Below are positions 45,555-55,892 of a stretch of 64,000 nucleotides of DNA, in pieces. The position numbers and the translations under genes are program-made. The number at the start of each line of letters is the position of its first letter. Positions within the stretch are counted from its first letter, which is position 1. Origin of the DNA: Clusia tigrina (lineage: Eukaryota > Arthropoda > Insecta > Diptera > Clusiidae); assembly GCA_920105625.2 (NCBI GenBank), contig OV050030.1, positions 27,246,516-27,310,515 of the forward strand, given 5' to 3'. The notes beneath the pieces were generated by a model that worked only from the letters and a program-made list of their open reading frames with translations, ran no database searches and was not told the DNA's origin.

Positions 45555-45740
45555 AGACTTTTTCTTGTGGGGTTTCCTTAAGTCGCAGGTCTATGATAAT
45601 AAGCCGCAAAGGAACAGTTACCTCAAAGTCAATATAAGCCGTGCTATCGTTCAAATTTAGCCTGTGCCAGAGTCAATTGGATCTCTCGGATGCGCTCCAC
45701 CCAACGAAGCTGCAGTGGGCATGGAAACGAAGTCATATTC
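45555..45740 (+). pseudogene. C-terminal remnant of a DD41D-like mariner transposase
   Basis: The plus strand reads LDFFLWGFLKSQVYDNKPQR and NISRAIVQI (45560-45660), then in another frame WISRMRSTQRSCSGHGNEVI followed by FHT and a stop near 45744. The pattern FFLWG-K-VY-NKP and the terminal FHT are typical of this mariner group. The complete element at 6021-7295 ends in VVFHA. Only the last sixty or so codons survive and I see no TIR. Confidence 0.72.
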
Positions 45741-45954
45741 CACACATAATGTTATTAATAGGCCTTTCAAATAAAATAAAAAAATCGTTTATATCTCACA
45801 CATACTCGTAACTTGTTTTATTGAAATTTAACATCTAGCCGTCCCTATTGGAGAACCCTCTATAATCACCTGACAAGATGATGTCTTTGGTCAAATATGT
45901 TTCTCGACTAGCAGATATGCCCACTGCTAATTTGTGTCATATGGCCTCTCGACA

Positions 45955-46697
45955 TATGTTATATTCCTCTTCTATGGCTTCTAGTAGTAAATGAGATATT
46001 AGAAACCTTCAAAGCAAAGAGAACACAGGTTGTAGCCTACGATGATGACGTTGCCATACTAATCCCGGGCAAGTTCTTGTCAACGATTAGTGAACTCATG
46101 GAATCAACACTGGGCGAGATTTCCAGATGGGCTGAGCGCAACGGCTTAGGAGTTAACCCTACTAAGACGGAGCTAGTTTTGTTCACCAGGAAAACAAAAA
46201 TCCGTGAGTTCCCTTGGCCAAAGTTAGGTAGGGTAACGTTGAATCTCTCTTCAGAAACAAGATACTTAGGTACCACTCTGGACTCCAAGTTAAATTGGAG
46301 AAGGAATACTGAGGAGAGAACAAGGAAAGGATTTGCTGCATAATACACCTGTAAAAGGATCTTTGGAAAAAATGGGGATTGTCACCGTACATTGTGTATG
46401 GGATGTACACCACAATCATTAGGCCAATTATCACCTACTTGTCCATCGTCTGGTGCAAGGCGTTGGGAAGGAAATGAAATCTAAACCGTATTGGAAAAGT
46501 ACAAAGACTTGTTAGCCTGGGAATTTCAGGGGTTGTAAGTAGCGCACCTCAAGAAGGCTTAAATATATTATTTCACCTCTTACCACTAGGGGCTTTCATT
46601 CAGGGTTGTGCCGCCAAGTGTGCTGTCAGAATAAGGGAGTGGAACACGTGGAAATCTGCCAATTATCCGCACACGCCTTCACAACCTAACCTAATTT
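45955..46697 (+). pseudogene. LINE RT palm fragment joined to a LINE 3' end, family alpha-like
   Basis: RT core with a mutated catalytic box: ILETFKAKRTQVVAYDDDVA (about 45990-46050), where RNase H-bearing LINEs normally have YADD. It continues ISELMESTLGEISRWAERNG, LGVNPTKTELVLFTRKTK, SSETRYLGTTLDSKLNWRRN (to about 46305). Shifts and stops follow, with weak RT-tail similarity to about 46550. The fragment then passes straight to a 3' end, CCGCACACGCCTTCACAACC then TAACCTAA (46668-46695), matching 22925-23460. RNase H and the Cys/His tail are missing, so an internal deletion removed well over 1 kb. Confidence 0.8.
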
Positions 46698-46725
46698 TTA
46701 TCTGATTATTTGCTACATCGGTCAT

Positions 46726-46826
46726 TGCTGATCTTAAGCCGTTCTTGTGACTATCTCAAATGTATCCTAATCGAATCTCAAGTGTATCTCAAGCCTATAT
46801 CAAGTTAATCTCGGTTTTATCTCCTG
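46726..46826 (+). repeat. ATCTCAAG-rich repeat, left copy
   Basis: A degenerate array of ATCTCAAGT-like units, alignable over about 100 bp with 48614-48715 (shared landmarks: AAGCCGTTCT, TCTCAAATG, TCTCAAGTGTATC, ATATCAAGT-AATCTC). Confidence 0.8.
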
Positions 46827-46949
46827 TGAATTTTAAGTAGATTCAGATTTATATTGCTTGAGATTGGGAAAAAGTTACCTAGTTACAAAACGTCCCATAG
46901 TTTAGAATTCATTAAGAAATCTTCTTAGGAGATTTGTCCGCAATTTTTG

Positions 46950-48560
46950 CCGCTTCTAGGTAAGAATAGTCTAAGTAACGAAGTCCGGTCCAGATTAGGC
47001 AGCTACAATGACATAATAAATGTTCAGATGTTTCCTCTTCTTCGTTACATAACCTGCAATAGTCCTTTGGGCTTACCTTCATGTTATATATTTGGCCAGT
47101 TAGGTTTAGGTTTAGGTTGGAGCGGCAGCAAAATGCACACTCACGTACAATTATTAACCCATTGCAATATCATGGATGTGGCACTCTTACTGACCACCTA
47201 AGCAGAGTATAGTTACCGCTTAGACGGTGAACGCCTATGCAGCATCTAAGGCACCACGACTCTCCCGATTACAAAGTGTAGAACCAACCTGACAGTTTGA
47301 TAAATATGGCTACCTCCCCAATCTTAAAGGTTGCGAGCTCTGTCAAGCCTGAGACAAAGCGAGTACGGGTTCTCGTGAAACCAAGGATTTCTATAGTTCT
47401 TTTACTGGATCTTTTTGTCATGAACAGTTTTGTGACACATATCTTTTGTTTCTATCCAAGATTGATGTGATTGTACCTCTAGCCATAGATTTAGGTTGTG
47501 CTTCGTGGAACTCCATAGCAGCCAACAGAATAGTTCCGGTCCAATAAAACTACTGGCAGTCCCTTTCCTACTGAGTCTATCTGATTCTTTATTCCCTATT
47601 TGTCCGCTGTCACCTGACACCCAAATCAAACGCACTCTGTTGTTAGTTGCTAGTCTTTTCAAGAATTGAAGACAATCCCAAACCAGTTTTGATTTTATTA
47701 CAAAGGAGTACAACGCTAGTAGTGCTGTTTTGCTATCAGATTGTGTAAGGATAACTCTATTTATGGTAGCTCTGCCTAGTTCCTATCTTAGGTAGAGTTC
47801 GATAGCGTGAGTTTCGGTCTGAAAAACTGAGTGAATAAGTGACTTCTGCTTGTTCATAAGTCACTTCTTGGGTTTTCCCCATAAGCCGCAGCCCCAACTT
47901 CCTCCTCAGTTTTGAGCCGTCTGTTCACCATGCATGAGCATTATAATGTGGCGTTCGTATATTCTGCTTCAAGTTAATCCTAGTTGGAAATGTGACCTGG
48001 AAGTTGTGTTTGAAGTTATATAAGTAGGCTGATATTAGTCACTTAGGGTTAGACTAATTAATAAGTTTGTATTTCAGTTTCGTCCCTGTAAGGATTGCCA
48101 TAGGCGCACTGAACCTGGTTCCTTTACTGAGATGAGTTTTGCTGCGTATTGCAGTGCTTCTTTCTTGATGAATAATTGAATTGGAGGTGGGTTTAATAAT
48201 ACCTCCAGGGCTGCAGTCGGAGCTGACTTCATGAACCCCGTCGTACAGACACAGGCACAAGCTAGTTTTGTATTTTATTGATCTTGGTCTGTGTTGGTTT
48301 TCGTTCCAGCTTTTTGCACCAGACATATGCGCAAAGGCAAAGATTGTTCTGGTGATCGCTGTATATACTCGTAGCCATAGCGGCTTTTGTGGATTAAGTC
48401 CCCAGTTTTTGCCCTTTAAGCAACTGATTGTCCACAAAGTGGCCCGGCTTTCTTAAGGGTGTTATTTAGGTGACTATTCCAAAGCAATTTTTCATCGAGT
48501 GTGACACCGAATCTGAAGTAAAATCTCAAATCACTCCCCAGTCATTGTCAACTGTTAATC
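46950..48560 (-). pseudogene. LINE 3' half (RT tail, RNase H end, Cys/His tail)
   Basis: Minus strand: RT tail ISCLKGKNWGLNPQKPLWLR (about 48430-48370), a decayed thumb region and ILTGTKLKYKLIN (to 48054). RNase H first motif is eroded; its end is readable as RLIWVSGDSGQIGNKESDRL then SRKGTASSFIGPELFC (47630-47530). The tail includes RTRTRFVSGLTELATFKIGE and VAIFIKLSGW (about 47375-47290). The 3' end (left) carries a TTTAGG-like repeat at 47100-47117. It lies between the two ATCTCAAG repeat copies. Confidence 0.78.
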
Positions 48561-48613
48561 TCAAGCTGTTGCTAATTTGTTCACAAATATTTTTACTTAC
48601 TTGCAACATAATT

Positions 48614-48715
48614 GATTGCTAATCTGAAGCCGTTCTAATGTCTTTCTCAAATGCTTCTCAATTGTGTCTCAAGTGTATCACAAGTCCATATCAAGTCAAT
48701 CTCAAATCAATCTCC
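48614..48715 (+). repeat. ATCTCAAG-rich repeat, right copy
   Basis: Counterpart of 46726-46826. The array continues in weaker form from 48530 to 48790. Confidence 0.8.
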
Positions 48716-48792
48716 AGTTATTCTGAATCAATCAAGTAAATTGTCAAATCACTCCACAGTTATTCTCAACTGAATCTCAAGCTGTTTCTAAA

Positions 48793-48848
48793 TTGACCCA
48801 GCATTTCCATATTTGTTATAATCCTGACCCAGCATTTCCATATTTGTT
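48793..48848. repeat. Short tandem duplication (31-bp period)
   Basis: TGACCCAGCATTTCCATATT followed by TGTT occurs twice, starting at about 48794 and 48825. Confidence 0.9.
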
Positions 48849-48849
48849 T

Positions 48850-50035
48850 TCAATACCAATTTTAAGGTTGGTACCCTTGAGGTCTGTCTGCGTTGTTTCC
48901 AGGTATCCAATTGCCAGCAGCTCTACTAAGAAAGCTGTTCTGCTGAAGAATTTTACCAGCAGACCATCATATAATCTCTTTACACAACTATAGCCTCCCT
49001 GCCAACTGGCCTCTACGACTGGTAAATATGGTGCGACTATTTGATACCGTTCCCACTGAGAGCATGTTTGCATCTGCATTATCTGCTCAGATCTATTTCT
49101 GCGTCTCCCCAAAAATAGTGTGTCTCAATTTTGAACGAAAATTCACTTTTTTTTAACCAGTTTTCGCATCTTTTGATTAAGTGCGGCGCACAATTCAGCC
49201 GAGTTGCGCTTAGTTTCACTTAAACGAAACAGATTACAATCTCAGGCGAGTGAGTGTCAACTTTTGAACCTTCAGCGCTAAACACAGTTTTACTCTGTTG
49301 CTTTTTTCGGAATTGTCGTAAAATGTCGCTTGTTTTACAAGATTTCTATGTAAACCAAAACCAAATCGGCTACGAACGAGCTAAAGTAGAGCATGCGTGG
49401 TTAGTAAGTGGCTGTGAGATGCTGGCTGGATGATAAGGTTCGATGCAGACGGTTGACTAAAAATTTTGAAAACGCATTTGAGATTGTTTGCTTCACGAGA
49501 GCTCGCATATGCACGTATTCAAATCTTAAATTTTTGTTGGTTTGTTTTTGGTTCGTTAAAAAACGCACCCTAAATTCGATAGTTAGAGAAACAGTGTGCA
49601 AAAATAATTAAAACATGTTTGGCACTCGTGTCTGACAGCTGCTAAGACACAAAATCAGTTAAACAAATTTTTTGCCTCACAATTTAAAAGTGTTCGATGT
49701 GGTCCATGGTGTGCCACAAAACGGGCGAACATTGGTAGACGGTGGCGGCTCACTAACAACGCATGCAGCAAATTGAACATTCCAATGCATGGAAATGGCC
49801 TGTGAAACAGTACATTGAGTATATCTAAGAAGAGATAGTCACGTCTACATTGCAACAGGTCAATAGCACGCTGTTCTACCTATAATCACACAGAGAGTAG
49901 TTTAAAAATATTATGAATTATTGACCCAAAACACAGACCGCCAAGGAACGAAACTAACAGGAGATAACCAAGTCTGCATTACGATAGGTCCAGAAAACAA
50001 GGTGCCTAAATAATTTTAAACAATTGTATAGGAGA
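48850..50035. other. Unassigned stretch
   Basis: No recognisable gene; short unsupported frames on both strands. Confidence 0.42.
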
Positions 50036-50039
50036 GAGT

Positions 50040-50308
50040 AATGCAGTCATCACAGGCTACTGGCCCACTGGGGAACATGCGGCAAAGTTGAGAATACCGT
50101 TCAATACCCGCTGCCGGAGCTGCGGAAACCAGGGAGAAAGGGAAATCGTAGGACACTTCATCTGTGCCTGCCCGGCACTGCCAAGAAGGACGTTAAAAAC
50201 ACTAGGCAACCCGATGTTCCAAAACATTGGACAGTTCTCGAACTGTAAGATACGGGAAATTTTCGCGTTCATAAACCACCCGAACTGGCTATAAGGGTCA
50301 GGAGAATC
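50040..50308 (+). pseudogene. LINE C-terminal Cys/His fragment
   Basis: The plus strand encodes TRCRSCGNQGEREIVGHFIC then ACPALPRRTLKTLGNPMFQN (about 50106-50225) and CKIREIFAFINHPNWL with a stop at 50294. This is the zinc-binding tail that follows RNase H in these LINEs. A minus-strand SINE was inserted just beyond its 3' end. Confidence 0.78.
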
Positions 50309-50320
50309 ATCAATATTATA

Positions 50321-50497
50321 TTATTATTATTATTATTATTATACCTTACATCATAATAATTTATGACTGAAAGTGGCTGGAGAATGAGTACAGCTACTAG
50401 GGCCTTCGATTCGAAGACACTTTTTAGAAAGAAGTATTTTTGAGACCAATCCCGGGACAGAATTTGAACCTGCGGCCCTCTGAGTGTGAGTTTAGCA
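50321..50497 (-). mobile_element. SINE family 1 copy with 12-bp target duplication
   Basis: Bounded by perfect 12-bp direct repeats ATCAATATTATA at 50309-50320 and 50498-50509. On the minus strand: head GCTAAACTCACACTCAGAGG, B box-like GGTTCAAATTC (complement of 50460-50470), body TTCGAATCGAAGGCCCTAGT and GTACTCATTCTCCAGCCACT, tail TTATGATGTAAGGTATAATA and TAA repeats. This copy fixes the real ends of the family: the head starts just inside 50497 and the tail is (TAA)n. Confidence 0.92.
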
Positions 50498-50509
50498 ATC
50501 AATATTATA

Positions 50510-50948
50510 ATATTGACACTAAATCAGAAGGTAGAGGAAGGAAGAGGTCGATATCAAAACGGTGCACTTGAGCTAATTTGGTGTCCGATCATCGCAGCTG
50601 TAATCAACCAACCATAGGAGTGAGGAAACCAAATTAAGGAACCAAAATAACGTAAAGGAAGTGTTTGAGCCCAAAACCCTTGGTAAGCCCCATATTACTA
50701 ATAAGAATTCTTATGAAGAGATTAATAAATAGTCCTGCATAGAAGGGGTATAATTGCCGTGGTATACAGAACAGCAAAATACGGTTTTATCTATCTAGAA
50801 TAAAGGGATCCAGAAGAACAAATTTTATCCCAGTTTCCCTATATTTGTCTACTATGACTGAAAGCGGTATAAAATATATTGAGACTAACCATATCAATGT
50901 TTCGCGGTAAGTGAGTTTAACACGATATTTTTAGGAGTAGTGGATATA
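50510..50948. other. Unassigned spacer
   Basis: No recognisable feature between the SINE and the next LINE 3' end. Confidence 0.45.
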
Positions 50949-51874
50949 GAAAGTGTTCTAATAATATTATTATTATAATTATTAGCAGGCTAAAAGAACA
51001 CCGCGACCTAAGAGATCTATTGAGCACCCTTGTACCGAAATAAAACAATCCCAGACTATTTATAAATCTCGCAACTGCTGTGGGCTTAATTTTAACTAGG
51101 TGATTTGGAGATAAGAACCCACTGTCTAGATAGTTATGTATGCGTCTTGCCATCGCTGGGGAAGTGCATAGACTATGTTCTGCTGTTTTTTGCTCCTCTT
51201 CAAAGAGTCGACGGGAATCGTCTTCTACCACGCCTATTTTTTCCAAATGGTAGTTGAATCTACAGTGTCCTGTTAAAAGTTCAGTATAGAGTTGAATGTC
51301 ATTTCTGCTGAGGTATAAAGCAGCATCTACGCTGGTGTGTTCAGGATCAATGAATAGTCTCGACGCATGCCATTTTGGGCTCTCCAGTAGTTTAGCAGAC
51401 CTTGTTTTTCCTGTTCGCACAACAAGTTATTTGTGAAGCTACTGTTTAATTAAATCGATCGTTGAGTGATTCGGACGCGTGTCGGGTTGCTCCGTGAAGT
51501 TTTCTAAAAAGTGTAAAAATTACTATTTAATAAAACGTTAAAACTTATGCGTACCTGTAGTGATTTCCGCCCCGTTGACTGCTGGTCCAGGGGTCGGTAT
51601 TCCTGGTGGTAACCAACCACGGTCTTCCTCAGGCGCTAAAAGTAAAATTTTATTAACGGTTAAAGGTTTTTATTTATATACATATTACCTTAATTAACTC
51701 AAAAGAGAGACCTGCAAATAAATAAAATAAAAATAAAAAAATAACAGCATATGCTTCACAGCAGCTGTCTCATTGATATAAACAGTTCAATCTATTACTT
51801 TGTAAATCTCAATATAGTTGGTTTGTGTATGCACTAAGTTTTTTTTTGCTTAAGCCCGCCCTACACTTAGTAGT

Positions 51875-53201
51875 ATGAGTGTTATCCGCTCCACCAAAGG
51901 GGGTTCCAAAAATGTTAACCCACAAGCGGAAACCATCGCCAAAAATACTGATTGTGATCAGTGCAGTACCGTAGAACAAGGAAAAAATAGAAGCAAAGGT
52001 TATCGAGGTGAAAACATCACTGGTATGGTGGCTTCAACGAGCCTTAAACTCCCACAATTGGGAGTGAGGCATCTGGAATATGGCAGAAAGCATACTCGAA
52101 GAGGAATAGATCTAGCCCAGGCGCAACATCGCGTCCCACTCCAAAACAATCCAAATTGGATAACTACTGGCTCGGAACACCTTCTTTAAACAGCTCGAAT
52201 AGATTCGCTGCACTAGACCAAGAAGAGGCACGTCAAGATGCAACAACTGACGTCCGGAGAGAACCAAAACCTCCACCTATTTTTGTTTCAGGCGTGAGTA
52301 ATATAATTCCCCTAAAAGAATTACTTGAAGTAATTGCTAAGAAAGAATATGAACTCAGAGTTATAAATGGAGACGTTGTCAAAATACAACCAAAGTCATC
52401 TGAAAAATACTCAGCCATTACAAAGGCTCTAACCGAACAGAACACTGAGTTTCATACTTTTAAATTGAAGCAGGAAAGAGACTTTAACATAGTACTAAGG
52501 GGTATGCACTGTTCAACCCCAATCGACGAAATAAGAGAAGCAATTGAGGAGTTGGGTTATACAGTTGTTAACGTTTGTAATATTAGGCAAAGAACCACAA
52601 AAAACCGCTTCCTATGTTTCACATCAGTCTGAAGCAATGCAGCAATAACAAAGGCATATACGAATGTAATACACTTTTAAACACACGAATTAAAATTGAG
52701 CCACCTAGGAAGAAACGTGAGATTCCTCAATGTGTCCGATGCCAACGTTACGGACACACCAAGCGATACTGCAACCGTAGCCCACGATGCGTTCCATGTA
52801 CAGGAAACCACCTTACTTCCGAATGTTCCCGCAAACTCGTCGCACAAGACGTTCGATGTGTGCTCTGCGAAGGCAATCATCCCGCTAATTATAAAGGTTG
52901 CACTGTCTATAAGGAGCTGCTACAAAAGTCGTTCCCAGCACTCAGAAACAGAGAAGCGAGGAACATTAACCAGGAAGCGCCTCAAAGATCCGCTCCACGA
53001 ACAACAACGTCGTATGCAAATGTAGTACAAAACAATACTCCGGTAGAAACCAATACGAACCTAACCACTCCGCTCAACAATCCAAATACTCAACTGAATG
53101 AGGATATGACCGAGCTAAAAACCATGCTTAAAGCATTGATGGGTCCAGTGAGTACACTACTTAATCTACTAACCACAGTCGTAGCAAATATGTCGAAATG
53201 A
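51875..53201 (+). pseudogene. Jockey ORF1 (gag-like nucleic-acid-binding protein), two frameshifts
   Basis: ORF1 of jockey elements binds the element RNA. It begins MSVIRSTKGGSKNVNP at 51875. The frame changes near 52150-52190 to SSNRFAALDQEEARQD and an RNA-binding-like central part (IPLKELLEVIAKKEYELRVI; FNIVLRGMHCSTPIDEIREA). It changes again near 52610-52630 into the pre-zinc region (MFHISLKQCSNNKGIYECNT). Three CCHC-type zinc knuckles follow: CVRCQRYGHTKRYC, CVPCTGNHLTSEC and CVLCEGNHPANYKGC. The C-terminus (TELKTMLKALMGPVSTLLNL) resembles a short amphipathic helix. The stop TGA (53199-53201) overlaps the ORF2 start. Without the two shifts the protein would be about 440 residues. Confidence 0.92.
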
Positions 53202-55892
53202 ATAAATTATTAAAAATCGCAGTCTGGAATGCCAATGGGCTCAGTCGTCATATCCATGAAATATCAGCTTTCTTAGCAGACAAAAATATTGACATTATGT
53301 TGATATCTGAAACCCATTTCACTGAAAAAAGTTACGTAAAAATTCCACAATATGACCTATACTCCACAATCCACCCAGCTGGCACTGCGCGTGGGGGAAC
53401 TGCTGTAATTATTCGCAACAGTATTGCACACGTGGAGCACGAATGTTATAAAAAGAAATACCTGCAATCAACGGTTAAAAGAATTGATGATTATAAAGGC
53501 CCCATAACAATTGCAGCGGTATATTGCCCTCCCAACCATCCAGTTAACTGCGAACAGTTCCAAGAATTTTATAACTCCCTAGGATTAAGATTCATCGCTG
53601 GGGGTGATTATAATGCTAAGCATCCACAATGGGGGGTCTAGAATAACAACTCCTTGAGGCCGTAACCTATATAAAGCTATGCAACAAAACAGCCTGTGCC
53701 ACCTATCAACGGGTGAGCCAACCTACTGGCCAATGGACAGAAACAAGCTTCCAGACGTTATCGACTTTTTTGTATCCAAAGGTGTACCAAAAACAACCAC
53801 TTCCATGGAATCGTGCCTGGACCTGTCATCAGATCACTCACCGATAGTTCTAACAATTAGCTGTGAGGTTCAGAGCAGAGCAAGAACAATCTGTCTGCAC
53901 AACAAAAGCACAAATTGGGAGCTGTTTAGACAAAGCATTATCGAGACTCTAGTCACCAATATTCCTTCAAAAAACAAAACAAATATAGACGATGTAGTAG
54001 AACTTTTGAACTCAGCCATTCAGCATGTTGCATGGACTTCCACATTGGAGTCCAGCTGTATAAGTAATCATCGTGATGTAAGCCAGGTTGTAAAGGAGCA
54101 AATAAAAGAAAAGCGGAGACTGCGTCGAATTTGGCAACTGACCAGAAGCCCCTATGACAAAAACTGGTTCAATTGCGCTACAAAGCAACCCAAAAACGCC
54201 CTACGGTCAACAAAAAATTCAGAAATACAAAGCTATCTCAGCAGCTTGTCACCTTCACAGGCTTCAGGTTATTCTCTATGGAAAGCTACAAAAAAACTAA
54301 ATCAACCAACATCACGTGTGCCACCTATTAAAACGAAAGATGGCGGATGGGCCAGATCTGACAAGGAAAAAGCACAGTCATTTGCTCTTCGTTTATTAGA
54401 AGTATTTGCGCCGTTTCCAAGCAAATATCCACAAGAAGATATAAAAATAGCTGAATTACTAGATGCCCCATACCAAATGGATATTCCGATCCAGCATTTT
54501 AAACTAAAAGAAATTAGAGGAATTATCAAGAATACGCTAAAAGACAAAAAATCGCCGGGATATGAACTTATTACGAGCAGAATCCTAAAGGAGCTACCAG
54601 ATTACGACTATAAATTCATTGCCAAATTATTCAATGCGATTATCCGATGTGAGCACTTCCCAAGCCAATGGAAAGTGGCTCAAATTATCCTTGTTCCCAA
54701 ACCTGGGAAACCGGCAGAAGTGGTCACCTCATATAGACCAATTAGCTTGCTTCCGATACTTTCCAAAGTGTTTGAGAAACTTCTTTTGAAGCGACTCCTC
54801 CCAATCATCGAGTCAAAACAACTTATACCTTCCCAGCAATTTGGATTCCGAAAGCATCATGCTACGATAGAACAAATAAATCGAGTATATGCATTTGCAC
54901 AGAATGCACTAGAAAATAGAGAATACTGTTCAGCTGCATTCCTGGATATCACCCAAGCATTCGACAAGGTGTGGCACCAAGGGTTACTGTACAAATTGAA
55001 AATGCATTTACCCTATCACTACTTTGCCATATTAAAGTCCTACTTAGAAAGCAGATTCTTCATGGTCAAAGTTAACAGCGACGTAACTTCCCTCTATCCA
55101 ATTAAAGCTGGTGTTCCACAAGGGAGCGTTTTGGGACCTGTGCTCTACACACTATTCACGGCTGACCTGCCACTGACTGTTACCACATATACCGCAACTT
55201 TTGCAGATGATACTGTTGTAATGGCCTGCAACAAAAACCCCGTGTTAGCCTCGAAGCATTTGCAGGAGAACCTGAACCAAATTGACTTATGGCTAGACAA
55301 GTGGCGAATAAAAGCAAATGCAATAAAATCAGTGCAAACGACTTTTACCCTACGTGCAGGTTCTTGCTCTCCAGTGACACTAAGTAACTCCCAATTGCCA
55401 CAAGCAGACCATGCAAAATACCTTGGGGTGCACCTGGATCGGCGGCTTACGTGGCGCTGTCACATCTTCTCCAAACGGAAACAGCTTGGAATAACGCTTA
55501 GGTCATTCTTCTGGCTACTTGGACGAAGGTCAGCCCTAACACTTGGAAATAAAGTCCTGATATATAAGGTAATACTGAAGCCCATATGGACTTATGGTAT
55601 TCAAATTTGGGGATCAGCATCGAAGTCAAACCTGGACATCCTACAACGATTCCAATCAAAAGTCATACGACTGTGTGCTAATGCACCTTGGTATGTCAGC
55701 AACGACATCATTCATCGCGATCTAAACATCCCAAAAGTAAATGATGAAATCATGAAATATAGCCACTCATATCGCAAACGTCTTAGAGTCCATCCTAAGA
55801 ACCTAGCGGTAGAATTGATAACCAGCGATACCAGCGCGCGAAGACTAAACAAATATGTACCATCGGACTTACCATTCAGATTTACCACCTAA
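53198..55892 (+). pseudogene. Jockey ORF2 (AP-like endonuclease and reverse transcriptase), one frameshift and one stop
   Basis: It starts at ATG 53198 in an ATGA overlap with ORF1, suggesting coupled termination-reinitiation. Endonuclease: KIAVWNANGLSRH (metal-binding Asn), MLISETHF (Glu), AAVYCPPNH, AGGDYNAKHPQWG and, after the break, LDLSSDHSPIVL (Asp-His). An extra G near 53636 shifts the frame, and a TGA lies near 53655 in the restored frame. The 737-codon frame from 53679 holds all RT motifs: SYRPISLLPILSKVFEKLLL, QQFGFRKHHATIEQ, AAFLDITQAFDKVWHQGLLY, AGVPQGSVLGPVLYTLFTAD, the catalytic FADD at 55200-55211, and YLGVHLDRRLTWRCH. The thumb region ends at TAA 55890-55892. There is no RNase H. 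The RT part is intact as an open frame, but the endonuclease is disconnected from it. Confidence 0.94.
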
